64,000 bases of DNA from Litorilituus lipolyticus (GCF_006439335.1 NZ_SAWY01000027.1:124001-188000), one strand, 5' to 3'. Shown: positions 45,479-53,395, counted from the stretch's first letter. Program-made: numbers and translations. Notes: a model not told the origin generated them from the letters alone.

Positions 45479-46561
45479 TTAACTTATCATGTTATTTATC
45501 ACTTCAATCAGCTCATGATCTTGCCAGTCATCTAACGCGTCTCCTATTTGAATTTCAATACGACAGTTATTGTCGTCTGTTTTAATAATTCTATCGAATA
45601 ACCAAATCTTGTCACGTTTAGCGAGGGCAAGTGCTTTACGTTCTAATACATCAGCCTCAATAGGTAGTTCAATTAAGAAACCATTACACTGCACTGGATT
45701 AGGAATAGCTTTAGGCCCAAATGCCCGTTTAATGGAGTGACTCAGTTTTAGTGCTCGTTTGTGAAACTCTGGAATTCTAGGTAAATAATTTTCTATTCCC
45801 CATAAAGCGGTCAATATATAAGGAAAAGCAGTAAATAGCTCTCCTCCCAATCGACTTCTCCAAGGCTCTAATTGCTCTATGAAGTCTGAATTTCCTGCAA
45901 TGATTCCTCCAGCCGCTGCGCCGAGTGTTTTATATAAAGATATGTATACAGAATCTCCAAGTGCTGCAACTTCATCATATGGCCTATCATAATGGCACGC
46001 TGATTCAAAAAGTCTGGCTCCATCAATATGCAGTGGAATGTTATTTTCTATTGAGAATTGTTTTAAATAGATGAGCGATTCCCATGTTGGTAGTTTAAAT
46101 CCAGCTCGCCTAGTAGGTAACTCTACGCATATAGTAGAGAGGTCTTTAGGTAGGTTTTCTATATCTTTGGTGTCAATCGCTTTATCAGGGTTTCCGAACA
46201 TAACGGCGTCTAACCCTAACAGCTCTTTATAAGCAAATTTTTCGTCAACTTCCATATGAGATTGAGGGTGAATTGCCACTTTCTTGAAACTAGAAAGTGA
46301 AGACCAATGCAGTAAAGCACTATGTTGGCCTATCGTGCCTTTGGGGACAAAAAGTGCACGTTCTTTACCTAGAATAGTTGCTATTTTTTGTTCAAGTAGC
46401 TCTATAGTCGGCCCTGTGCCAAATAGATCAATATTTTGATCAAGCCCTGAACTCTGCTCCATTCTTTCAATCCACTGCTTATGACTAAGCGGCTTGTGCC
46501 GAGTTAAGAACTTATTGCATTCAGACATGAATGGGTGACCGAGTAAAACGCCTTTGTACAT
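45479..46561 (-). CDS. Threonine aldolase / beta-eliminating lyase family PLP enzyme
   Basis: About 360 residues. It belongs to the fold-type I PLP enzymes that include low-specificity L-threonine aldolase, which cleaves threonine to glycine and acetaldehyde. The motif IDGARLFESACHYDRP holds the cofactor Asp, and SLYKTLGAAAGG holds the PLP lysine (K211). I choose the start at 46561, which has AGGAAATAAC before it; an ATG at 46585 would add eight residues without a ribosome site. It diverges from a MarR gene, whose operator lies between them. Confidence 0.85.
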   Translation of the reverse strand: MYKGVLLGHPFMSECNKFLTRHKPLSHKQWIERMEQSSGLDQNIDLFGTGPTIELLEQKIATILGKERALFVPKGTIGQHSALLHWSSLSSFKKVAIHPQSHMEVDEKFAYKELLGLDAVMFGNPDKAIDTKDIENLPKDLSTICVELPTRRAGFKLPTWESLIYLKQFSIENNIPLHIDGARLFESACHYDRPYDEVAALGDSVYISLYKTLGAAAGGIIAGNSDFIEQLEPWRSRLGGELFTAFPYILTALWGIENYLPRIPEFHKRALKLSHSIKRAFGPKAIPNPVQCNGFLIELPIEADVLERKALALAKRDKIWLFDRIIKTDDNNCRIEIQIGDALDDWQDHELIEVINNMIS

Positions 46562-46695
46562 GTTATTTCCTATTTGTTTATGCATACATTAGTAAACGCA
46601 TAAATGCTTGGTTAAAACTAGTGATTAAGGAGCACAATCCAAACGTTTTGCATCCTTTTGATTAACTTATTAAGCTTTTTAATTATTACTTCAGA

Positions 46696-46738
46696 TTGAC
46701 ATAATACAACAAGTGCAATATATTGCGCAATATGTTGC
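46696..46738 (+). promoter_or_regulatory. MarR promoter overlapped by tandem palindromes
   Basis: TTGACA (46696-46701) and TATATT (46719-46724) are 17 bp apart. A perfect 12-bp palindrome GCAATATATTGC (46715-46726) covers the -10 box, and a near copy GCAATATGTTGC (46727-46738) abuts it. A bound dimer would block the polymerase, so autorepression by the MarR protein is likely. The position between divergent genes may also give control of the aldolase gene. Confidence 0.8.
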
Positions 46739-46753
46739 GTAATTTGAGTGGTT

Positions 46754-47233
46754 ATGAATTTGAAAAATATAGAAACAGATCGAAGGGGGTTTACTCCTAA
46801 GTTAGCGTTGGATTTTTCTTCTTTAATTGAGAAACAAGCAAAGCCCGTATATGAAAGAATGGGGTTGATGATTCCGGTAATAACGTCATCAACCGTCGTT
46901 TTTTTTATTGAGCATAAAACTGCTTCATTACTTGATATTGCGAGATATCTCGACATTCCTCATCAGTTAGCATCACAGCGAGTCAAAGCTCTTTTAAAAC
47001 GAAATGTGATTTGCGCATATAAAGACACGTCCGACAAGAGAAAGACAAACTACCAGTTAACTGAATTTGGAATAGAACAGGGCAATATCCTCATGGACTA
47101 CTTAGACAAAGCCGACTTTGTCTTTGAAGAGCTAAATAATGAGTTAGGGTTAGACTTAAAGAGTCTCCTAACCTTATTAAATAAGAGCTTTGAAATAACA
47201 ACATTAGAACAAAGAGTTTTTAGGGGAGAGTAA
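46754..47233 (+). CDS. MarR-family transcriptional regulator
   Basis: About 159 residues. The winged helix is SLLDIARYLDIPHQLASQRVK followed by SDKRKTNYQLTEFG. It is a paralog of the MarR protein at 40602 (shared HQLASQR). ATG 46754 is preferred to GTG 46748. The S41 peptidase gene begins 2 bp after its stop, so the two are one operon. Tandem palindromes overlap its promoter. Confidence 0.85.
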   Translation: MNLKNIETDRRGFTPKLALDFSSLIEKQAKPVYERMGLMIPVITSSTVVFFIEHKTASLLDIARYLDIPHQLASQRVKALLKRNVICAYKDTSDKRKTNYQLTEFGIEQGNILMDYLDKADFVFEELNNELGLDLKSLLTLLNKSFEITTLEQRVFRGE

Positions 47234-47235
47234 AA

Positions 47236-48552
47236 GTGAATAAATCGATTTTATTTTTGATTGCTAGCGTGCTTTTTAGTCATGCTTTTGCAGCTGATAA
47301 CAAGCAAGCCCTCTTGAAAGCGGCTGATGTAATCGAAGCTCAATTTTATTCGGAAAAGATCGCTCAAAGCTTATCTAGATATATGCGAGAAAAAGAGTTT
47401 TTGGAAAAATATTCTGAGTTGGGTGATAAGCAGGAATTCGCAGAAAAGGTATCGCAAGAGCTCCGAACTTTGTCAGGAGACAACCACATAGGCATTGTCT
47501 ATTCAAAAAAGGATGTTAAGAGATATAAATTACGTGAACAAGCCAAATCAAATAAGCAAGCTGAACGAGAAAACGCTAAAAATTATCAGCGAAAGATGGC
47601 AGAGTCCAAAGCAGATAATTTTGGTATCCAGCAAGTCAGAATGCTAGAAGGAAATATTGGGTATATAGAATTTAGCTATTTTGATGGCTTTGTTGATGAA
47701 AGCACTCCTGTCTATGACGCAGCGATGAATTTTTTAGAAAGTTCGGAAGTGGTGATAATTGATCTAAGAAGAAACGGTGGCGGTAATAGCCGGATTTTAC
47801 CCCTAGTGTTAGGGTATTTTTTAGGGCCGGAACAAATTCATTTCGCCAATAAAATTGAAAGGTGGAAAAACCAACAGACGAGGTTATTAACAATAAACTC
47901 TGAAAATGGAGCAAAGCATTTTGATAAGCCTCTGTATATTCTGACAAGTGGAACTACATTTAGTCTAGCTGAACAGTTTACTTACCATTTGAAAGCGTTT
48001 TCTCGTGCAATCATTGTTGGTGAAAGGACATATGGCGGTGGTAAGGCCTTTGATCCCGTTGTGTTAGATGATGAGTTTTATTTAAGACTTCCAAGAATAG
48101 AAATAAACAATGTAATTACGGGCAAAACATTTGAAGAAGGTATTGGAATCTCTCCAGACATAAACACAAGTGCAGATCGCGCATTTAATACCGCCTATTT
48201 AGATGCTTTAAAAGTATTAAAAAATCAAAATACTGACGAAGAGAAGAAAAGCTATTATAACTGGCTATCAAGGGTTGTAAATGCAAGAGCCAATAGAGAT
48301 TCTTTACAGTCCAACTTACCTAATTTAGCTAAAATTCACAAGTTTGGTGAATTTGTCTTTGAAGCGAAAGCTGGAGAATTATGGATGTCTTTTCGTGGTT
48401 TACCGATGGTTAAATTGATTAATTTAGGTAAGGGGTATTTTTATGACGATAGATCGATCCAAAGGCAGTTCTTATTTAAAGAGCATAATGAACAATTAGA
48501 ATTGCATGTTTTCAGGCTTGGGCATCAACCCAGAGTCCTCGTTGAAAAATAA
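47236..48552 (+). CDS. Exported S41-family serine peptidase
   Basis: A 438-residue protein starting with GTG after a strong GGGGAGAG site. The signal peptide is MNKSILFLIASVLFSHAFAA. The C-terminal-processing-peptidase fold shows VIIDLRRNGGGNSRILPL, the catalytic Ser region TSGTTFSLAEQF (about 237-248) and the Lys region GERTYGGGKAFDP (about 263-275). No PDZ domain is evident. The last 80 residues are an unassigned domain. The gene is translationally linked to the MarR gene upstream. Periplasmic by inference. Confidence 0.87.
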   Translation: MNKSILFLIASVLFSHAFAADNKQALLKAADVIEAQFYSEKIAQSLSRYMREKEFLEKYSELGDKQEFAEKVSQELRTLSGDNHIGIVYSKKDVKRYKLREQAKSNKQAERENAKNYQRKMAESKADNFGIQQVRMLEGNIGYIEFSYFDGFVDESTPVYDAAMNFLESSEVVIIDLRRNGGGNSRILPLVLGYFLGPEQIHFANKIERWKNQQTRLLTINSENGAKHFDKPLYILTSGTTFSLAEQFTYHLKAFSRAIIVGERTYGGGKAFDPVVLDDEFYLRLPRIEINNVITGKTFEEGIGISPDINTSADRAFNTAYLDALKVLKNQNTDEEKKSYYNWLSRVVNARANRDSLQSNLPNLAKIHKFGEFVFEAKAGELWMSFRGLPMVKLINLGKGYFYDDRSIQRQFLFKEHNEQLELHVFRLGHQPRVLVEK

Positions 48553-48579
48553 TAATACCTACTTAAGGAGAAATGCTGA

Positions 48580-48660
48580 TTACTCAGTTTTCTCCTTAAA
48601 CTCACACAAATCCTCAATAATACATGAGCCACATTTCGACTTACGTGCAGTGCAAGTAAC
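48580..48660 (-). pseudogene. nth: Truncated nth 3'-end copy R5
   Basis: Only the last 81 bp of an nth gene on the minus strand: the stop TAA, then codons for EKTE, FE and the last three Fe-S cysteines (Cys194, 197 and 203), as far as the Cys187 region. The FGWP-proximal 165 bp are missing. The break falls directly before the ribosome site of the hydrolase relic that follows, so one deletion probably removed the rest of R5 and its flank. Confidence 0.85.
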
Positions 48661-48685
48661 AAAAGGAGAAATAATTAGTCATATT

Positions 48686-48970
48686 ATGTTTAAAAAAATT
48701 ATTATGTTTATGGGAGTATTAATGTCATCGAATAGCCTAGCAAGTCAACCAACAAAAACAGAGACGGTTTTAATTAACGGAAAAAATATTTATTACGAAG
48801 TTTATGGCAAAGGAACACCACTAGAGGAAGTTTTACGAGCGAGAAAATACCTACCTAATTCTGAACTTTGGATTATCCCAGATACTGGTCATGGTGGTTA
48901 TGACCAAGAAAATAAAGAAGCATTTATACGTATGAGTAAATCCTTTCTCGCTAAAGGTGAGTCACGTTAA
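48686..48970 (+). pseudogene. Alpha/beta hydrolase relic with internal deletion
   Basis: A 94-residue frame that joins the start of an exported alpha/beta hydrolase (signal MFKKIIMFMGVLMSSNSLAS, then VLINGKNIYYEVYGKGTPL) directly to its end (LPNSELWIIPDTGHGGYDQ with the catalytic His, then a C-terminal helix). The middle, with the Ser nucleophile elbow and the Asp, is absent, and full-length relatives are two to three times longer. The join is in frame. AAAGGAG lies 18 bp before the ATG, farther than usual. It lies between R5 and R6. Not expected to be active. Confidence 0.8.
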
Positions 48971-49046
48971 TGTAGTAGCTTGATAGTGTATTTGATCTTA
49001 ACATCGGATAACAAATACGCTTCGATGAACTTACGCCGTTAAACGA

Positions 49047-49292
49047 CTATTCAATTTTATCTTTAAACTCACACAAATCCTCAATAATACACGCGCCGCA
49101 TTTTGGCTTACGAGCGGTGCAAACATATCGACCATGTAAAATTAACCAGTGGTGTACATCAACCTTAAATTCTTTTGGTACAACCTTTAAAAGCTTGTTC
49201 TCAACTTCAACCACATTTTTACCCATAGCAAACTTGGTGCGGTTTGATACGCGGTCTATGCGAGTGTCTACTGCTATGGTCGGCCAGCTGAA
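49047..49292 (-). pseudogene. nth: Displaced nth 3'-end copy R6, 246 bp, open frame
   Basis: Minus-strand copy of nth from the FGWP point (here FSWPT) to the stop, exactly 246 bp and open, ending KDKIE-stop. The Fe-S motif C-x6-C-x2-C-x5-C is kept. The frame happens to stay open about 54 bp further into the flank, giving a 99-codon ORF with an ATG at 49346, but its first 17 residues are not Nth. Several differences from nth (HGRYVCTA, CGACII) mark it as another allele. It is the copy nearest to nth. Confidence 0.93.
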
Positions 49293-49308
49293 GTTATAAG
49301 GAAGGTAG
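49293..49308. other. Conserved flank of nth copy R6 (possible attachment arm)
   Basis: GTTATAAGGAAGGTAG follows the FGWP point. With one extra base it aligns with the R3 and R4 flanks (TATAAnnAAGGTAG core). Confidence 0.45.
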
Positions 49309-49462
49309 ATATAAGTTAACTTCTGATAAGTGCCATTCACGGCCACTCAATTTAGATTAATCACCTTGATTTTAAAAATAAGAGCAAACATTCAATTTAG
49401 CTGACTTTGGAGCATTAAGGAGTTTGACTTGATCTAATGTTCAATTTACGAGCATCAACAAA

Positions 49463-49987
49463 CTAAAATTTAAAATCCTGCTCGAACTCAAGAAGCTTTC
49501 TTTTTAATGGTAACCCTCCACCATAGCCAACTAATTCATGATTTGAGCCTATAACTCGGTGACAAGGAACAATAATAGCAAATGCATTCGCACCATTTGC
49601 AGAGGCAACGGCTCGAATAGCACTTTTATTACCAGTTTCAATCGCAAGATCCCGATAGGTTGTAGTATCACCATAATCAACTGCCATCAAAGAGTGCCAT
49701 ACAAATTTCTGAAATTCTGTTCCAACATGTAACAAACTCATATTGAAAGATATTCTCTGCCCCAAAAAGAACTCTTCAAGTTGATTGTTAGCTTGTTCTA
49801 GAACTTCGTCATTCTGCTCAATGAAACTAGCTTTTAGCCCATGCTGAATCCTTTTATCAATATTGGCTCTCATTTTTCTATAACGAAAATCACACAAACA
49901 TAAGCAATCCTCATACGAGCCTAAAATAAACTCGGCATAAGGATGTTTATAGTATTGAATGTTAATTCGGCTTTTCATGACACTCAA
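49463..49987 (-). CDS. ogt: Methylated-DNA--protein-cysteine methyltransferase
   Basis: A 174-residue suicide repair protein that takes methyl groups from O6-methylguanine. The acceptor cysteine is in the invariant VPCHRVIG (about residue 142), followed by LVGYGGGLPLKRKLLEFE; the helix-turn-helix region VDYGDTTTYRDLAIETGN is also typical. The gene follows the PEP-mutase-like gene after 15 bp on the same strand, so they are probably co-transcribed. It lies in the unit nearest nth, itself a DNA repair gene. The symbol reflects the Ogt/Ada-C family. Confidence 0.9.
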   Translation of the reverse strand: MSVMKSRINIQYYKHPYAEFILGSYEDCLCLCDFRYRKMRANIDKRIQHGLKASFIEQNDEVLEQANNQLEEFFLGQRISFNMSLLHVGTEFQKFVWHSLMAVDYGDTTTYRDLAIETGNKSAIRAVASANGANAFAIIVPCHRVIGSNHELVGYGGGLPLKRKLLEFEQDFKF

Positions 49988-50002
49988 TACAAGAGGGAAT
50001 GA

Positions 50003-50779
50003 TTACTCACGAAGAGGTTTAGTAAACAGTGGCTGACAAGATTCTTTAGCTTTAATATCAACTAAAAGATTTGTCAGTTGTCCGTAAATACTGTCATGAG
50101 AAAGATTCCCTGTACTGACACGTTTAACACCTAAATCTGCTAATACAGTTGTATCAGGTAAGTCAGGCATAGCCATGACGTTCACGGGTAGCGATGTTGC
50201 TTCAACTATTGCACGAATGTCTTCTTCACAGGTAACACATGGGAAAAACACCCCGTTTGCACCAACATTTTGATAACTTTTAGCCCTCAAAACCGCTTCA
50301 TCACGCGCACCTTTTATACCTAATAAGAAAACATCACTGCGTACATTGATGAATACATCAACACTAAGCTCCGCAAGATATGTTTTCAACTTACGTATTA
50401 CTTCAGAAAAGCTTTCACGTCCTACTAACGTTCTTGTTTCGTCTACTATGCTATCTTCGATATTTACGCCAACAACTCCAAGCTTGCTTAATTGCTTTAT
50501 GTTTTCTGCGATAACCTGAGGATCTCGGCTATACCCTGCTTCAATATCAACAGTTAAAGGCAGTGAAATTGCAGCAGCAATGCGCCCAACCATAAAAGCC
50601 AATTCATTAAATGGCATCTGTTCACCATCTTCATAACCAAGTAGGCTAGCTATAGCTGCACTAGAAGTACCTAATGCTTGATACCCTGCTTGCTCTGCGC
50701 ATCTAGCACTAGATACACCCCAGACATTAGCTAGTAGCAGCGGCTTATCTTGTTGGTGTAGTTTTTTAAACTCTTGCAT
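50003..50779 (-). CDS. Isocitrate lyase/PEP mutase family protein
   Basis: A 258-residue single-domain member of the PEP mutase/isocitrate lyase superfamily. Features are LLLANVWGVSSARCAEQAGYQALGTSSAA near the start, PLTVDIEAGYSRDP with the metal-binding acids, and GVVGVNIEDSI. Relatives include oxaloacetate and methylisocitrate lyases and many of unknown use; the small size is that of the unassigned group. It forms an operon with the methyltransferase gene and diverges from a LysR gene. Confidence 0.85.
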   Translation of the reverse strand: MQEFKKLHQQDKPLLLANVWGVSSARCAEQAGYQALGTSSAAIASLLGYEDGEQMPFNELAFMVGRIAAAISLPLTVDIEAGYSRDPQVIAENIKQLSKLGVVGVNIEDSIVDETRTLVGRESFSEVIRKLKTYLAELSVDVFINVRSDVFLLGIKGARDEAVLRAKSYQNVGANGVFFPCVTCEEDIRAIVEATSLPVNVMAMPDLPDTTVLADLGVKRVSTGNLSHDSIYGQLTNLLVDIKAKESCQPLFTKPLRE

Positions 50780-50939
50780 TAATTTTCCCCTAGTTATTTA
50801 GAGCGACTTGTTACAATACACTCTTTATCAAATAAAGGTCATTCTCGTTATTCTTCATGCTAAACACCAACGATAAAAATCGACTTGTTATATAAGAATT
50901 ACTTATAATACCCTCAAGGTATCAAACGGAGCACAAACA

Positions 50940-51827
50940 GTGTTTAAAAATATAAACTTACTTGTGACATTTGAATGTGCAGCAAGACATCAAAGCTACA
51001 GCACAGCAGCACAGGAGCTGTGTATGTCTCAAGCTGCGGTTAGTCAGCAGATGCGACAATTAGAACAAGCACTTAATACAAAGCTTTTCATCCGTAAAGC
51101 CAAACAAATGCTTCTTAGTCAACAAGGAGAAATCTTGTTTGATTCCTCCAAAAAAGCGCTAGGCATTATTAACCAAGGAATATGCCAAATTTATCAAGAA
51201 GATATAGCAGGAGAGCTTACGGTTACTTCGACGCAAGCGTTTACTTCTTTGTGGCTAATGCCGAGGCTACAAAGCTTTGCTAAATTGCACCCTAATATCC
51301 AGATTAGATTCCTTCCTTCTGCTGGCTTTGAAGACTTTAAGCAATCTCAAATAGATTTAGCTATAAGGTTTGGCACTCAGATAAAAGAGAACACACCAAA
51401 AAATTTAATTTGTGAATACTTTGGCGAAGCCTTTGTTTACCCTATTTGCTCTGCTGAGTTAGCCAAGGGGCAAAATCTAGCTTTGCCTAACGATCTTCTT
51501 TCTACATGGTTAGTAACTTTAGAAAAACCCGGAGCATATGACTGGGGGACTTGGTTTAAAAGTGTCAATGTCACTGGTTATGACCAGCATAAACAATGGA
51601 CAAAAGTAAATAGCACAGATACGGCTCTAACAGCGGTATTAAATGGTCACGGAGTTACTTTGGCAGCGCCTTATTTATGCAAGCCTCAACTTGACTCTGG
51701 TGAGCTAGTCATTCCTTTTAACTTCCCTCATCCAGCAACTGTTAAGCGTTATATGGTTTACGACCAGAACTCAACCAGACTAACAAGGTTAAAAGTATTT
51801 ATGGAATGGTTAAAAGAAGAAATGTAA
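50940..51827 (+). CDS. LysR-family transcriptional regulator (GcvA-like)
   Basis: A 295-residue LysR regulator, starting with GTG. The helix-turn-helix is SYSTAAQELCMSQAAVSQQMRQLE; the C-terminal domain contains TVTSTQAFTSLWLMPRLQSF and FGTQIK, a pattern of GcvA-type proteins. It is divergent from the PEP-mutase-like gene across 160 bp and probably controls the mutase-methyltransferase operon. It lies directly downstream of nth, facing it. Confidence 0.88.
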   Translation: MFKNINLLVTFECAARHQSYSTAAQELCMSQAAVSQQMRQLEQALNTKLFIRKAKQMLLSQQGEILFDSSKKALGIINQGICQIYQEDIAGELTVTSTQAFTSLWLMPRLQSFAKLHPNIQIRFLPSAGFEDFKQSQIDLAIRFGTQIKENTPKNLICEYFGEAFVYPICSAELAKGQNLALPNDLLSTWLVTLEKPGAYDWGTWFKSVNVTGYDQHKQWTKVNSTDTALTAVLNGHGVTLAAPYLCKPQLDSGELVIPFNFPHPATVKRYMVYDQNSTRLTRLKVFMEWLKEEM

Positions 51828-51977
51828 GGGACTTAACTCTCTCTTTAAAACCAAAAGTGACTGACACCACTTAATTTACTAGAGACTCATTCAGTTGTTG
51901 AACGTCCGTTTCGTAGAAATTGGCCTACAACTTCAATCTCAAGCAGGCGTCTCAAGTTCGCTCATAGCGCTCTGTGA

Positions 51978-52610
51978 CTAATCAGTTTTATCTTTAAACT
52001 CACATAAATCTTCGATAATACATGAACCACATTTTGGTTTTCTTGCCACACAGGTATAACGACCATGAAGAATCAACCAGTGATGTACATCAACCTTAAA
52101 TTCTTTTGGTACAACCTTTAAAAGCTTGTTTTCAACTTCTACCACATTTTTACCCATAGCAAATTTAGTGCGATTAGATACGCGGTCTATGTGAGTGTCT
52201 ACTGCTATGGTCGGCCAGCCAAAAGCCGTGTTTAAAACAACATTGGCTGTTTTCCTTCCTACACCAGGTAAAGCTTCGAGCGCTTCACGGCTTTCAGGTA
52301 CTTCTCCGTTGTGTAAGTCGACCAGCATTTGGCAGGTTTTCATGGTGTTAACGGCTTTGGTGTTAAATAAACCGATGGTTTTTATATAATTTTTTAAACC
52401 CTCTAAGCCTAAATCTAAAATAGCTTGTGGTGTATTAGCCACAGGGTAAAGCTTTGCCGTTGCTTTATTTACGCCAACATCAGTTGCTTGTGCTGACAAC
52501 AGTACTGCAATGAGTAGCTCAAAAGGAGAGTTGAAGTTTAATTCTGTTGTTGGGTGAGGGTTGTCATCTCTTAGTCGAGTTAATATCTCTAAACGCTTTT
52601 CTTTATTCAT
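51978..52610 (-). CDS. nth: Endonuclease III (intact copy)
   Basis: Nth is a base-excision-repair glycosylase/AP lyase for oxidised pyrimidines. The 210-residue protein is complete: catalytic Lys120 in LPGVGRKTANVVL, Asp138 in TIAVDTHIDR and the Fe-S cysteines at 187, 194, 197 and 203. It is the last gene of the rsx operon, 17 bp after rsxE. The 246 bp from the Phe130 codon (52223) to the stop (51978) are the part repeated six times downstream. The 3' part of this gene may therefore itself be the most recently acquired one. The break point falls between the two catalytic residues. Confidence 0.97.
   Translation of the reverse strand: MNKEKRLEILTRLRDDNPHPTTELNFNSPFELLIAVLLSAQATDVGVNKATAKLYPVANTPQAILDLGLEGLKNYIKTIGLFNTKAVNTMKTCQMLVDLHNGEVPESREALEALPGVGRKTANVVLNTAFGWPTIAVDTHIDRVSNRTKFAMGKNVVEVENKLLKVVPKEFKVDVHHWLILHGRYTCVARKPKCGSCIIEDLCEFKDKTD
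52212..52223 (-). other. Presumed crossover point in nth (FGWP codons)
   Basis: Homology between nth and each full-length downstream copy begins at these 12 bp (minus strand TTTGGCTGGCCG). Upstream of it nth encodes LNTA, whereas every copy carries the cargo flank instead. It is thus the expected core of an attachment site. The exact crossover could lie anywhere in the first few shared bases. Confidence 0.6.
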
Positions 52611-52627
52611 AAGTATTGTTGTTTTTA

Positions 52628-53395
52628 TTAAGAATCAAAATTAACGCGAACACGTTCAATAACTTTATCTTCAACGATAGCGCTTTTCTCTTTCATTTTG
52701 TTATCTATGGCATTCTTAATTGCAATTAGGAATCCCATTACAATAAAAGCACCTGGCGGTAAAATGGCTAATAAGAAGTCACTATTTAGTTGAAGGATTT
52801 CAATGCGTAATACACTTGCCCATTCGCCAAGTAATAAATTTGCGCCGTCGAATAAGGTACCTTGTCCAAGGATTTCTCTTATGGCGCCTAATGCGAATAA
52901 CACTAAGGCAAAACCTAACCCCATCATTAAGCCATCAAAAGCGGCTTGTTTAACTGGGTTTTTTGAGGCGTAAGCTTCTGCTCTGCCAATAATGGCACAG
53001 TTCGTCACAATTAAAGGCAGGAAAATACCCAAAGATTGGTACAAACCAAAAGTGTAGGCGTTCATTAATAACTGAACACAGGTAACAAAGGCTGCAATAA
53101 TTAAGACAAATATAGGGATTCGAATTTCTTTTGGTACCCATTGTCTGATAGCCGAAACGGTTACATTAGAGCAGAGTAAAACTAACAACGTTGCTAACCC
53201 TAAGCCAATGGCGTTTGTGACGGTTGCTGTTACAGCCAGTAATGGACATAAACCAAGTAACTGTACTAAACCAGGGTTGTTTTTCCATAACCCTTGTACA
53301 GCCAATTCTTTATATTCATCAAAGTTTGCTGTGTTTTTGATTTGTTCATCGTTGGTAACATCATTGTTATCAACTGCCGGGCTTTGGCTAGTCAT
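52628..53395 (-). CDS. rsxE: Electron transport complex subunit RsxE/RnfE
   Basis: An integral membrane subunit of the Rsx (Rnf) complex, which couples NADH-ferredoxin electron transfer to ion movement and in E. coli keeps SoxR reduced. The 255-residue protein has about six helices and the signatures [17 protein letters not shown] and [23 protein letters not shown]. About 30 extra N-terminal residues precede the conserved part. Its start overlaps the end of rsxG by 8 bp. Confidence 0.95.
   Translation of the reverse strand: MTSQSPAVDNNDVTNDEQIKNTANFDEYKELAVQGLWKNNPGLVQLLGLCPLLAVTATVTNAIGLGLATLLVLLCSNVTVSAIRQWVPKEIRIPIFVLIIAAFVTCVQLLMNAYTFGLYQSLGIFLPLIVTNCAIIGRAEAYASKNPVKQAAFDGLMMGLGFALVLFALGAIREILGQGTLFDGANLLLGEWASVLRIEILQLNSDFLLAILPPGAFIVMGFLIAIKNAIDNKMKEKSAIVEDKVIERVRVNFDS

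Noticed and set aside
48506..48685. N-terminal extension of the hydrolase relic back into the S41 gene
   Set aside because: These codons overlap the S41 3' end and nth copy R5 in another frame; the signal peptide begins at 48686.
49047..49346. A 99-codon ORF as a separate small Nth-like gene
   Set aside because: The N-terminal 17 codons are flank sequence, there is no Lys120 region, and the homology begins exactly at the shared FGWP break point. It is a gene fragment.
37783..52610. Chromosomal integron cassette array
   Set aside because: The repeats are 246-bp pieces of a protein gene, not imperfectly palindromic attC sites, and there is no intI gene. Units hold several genes in both directions.
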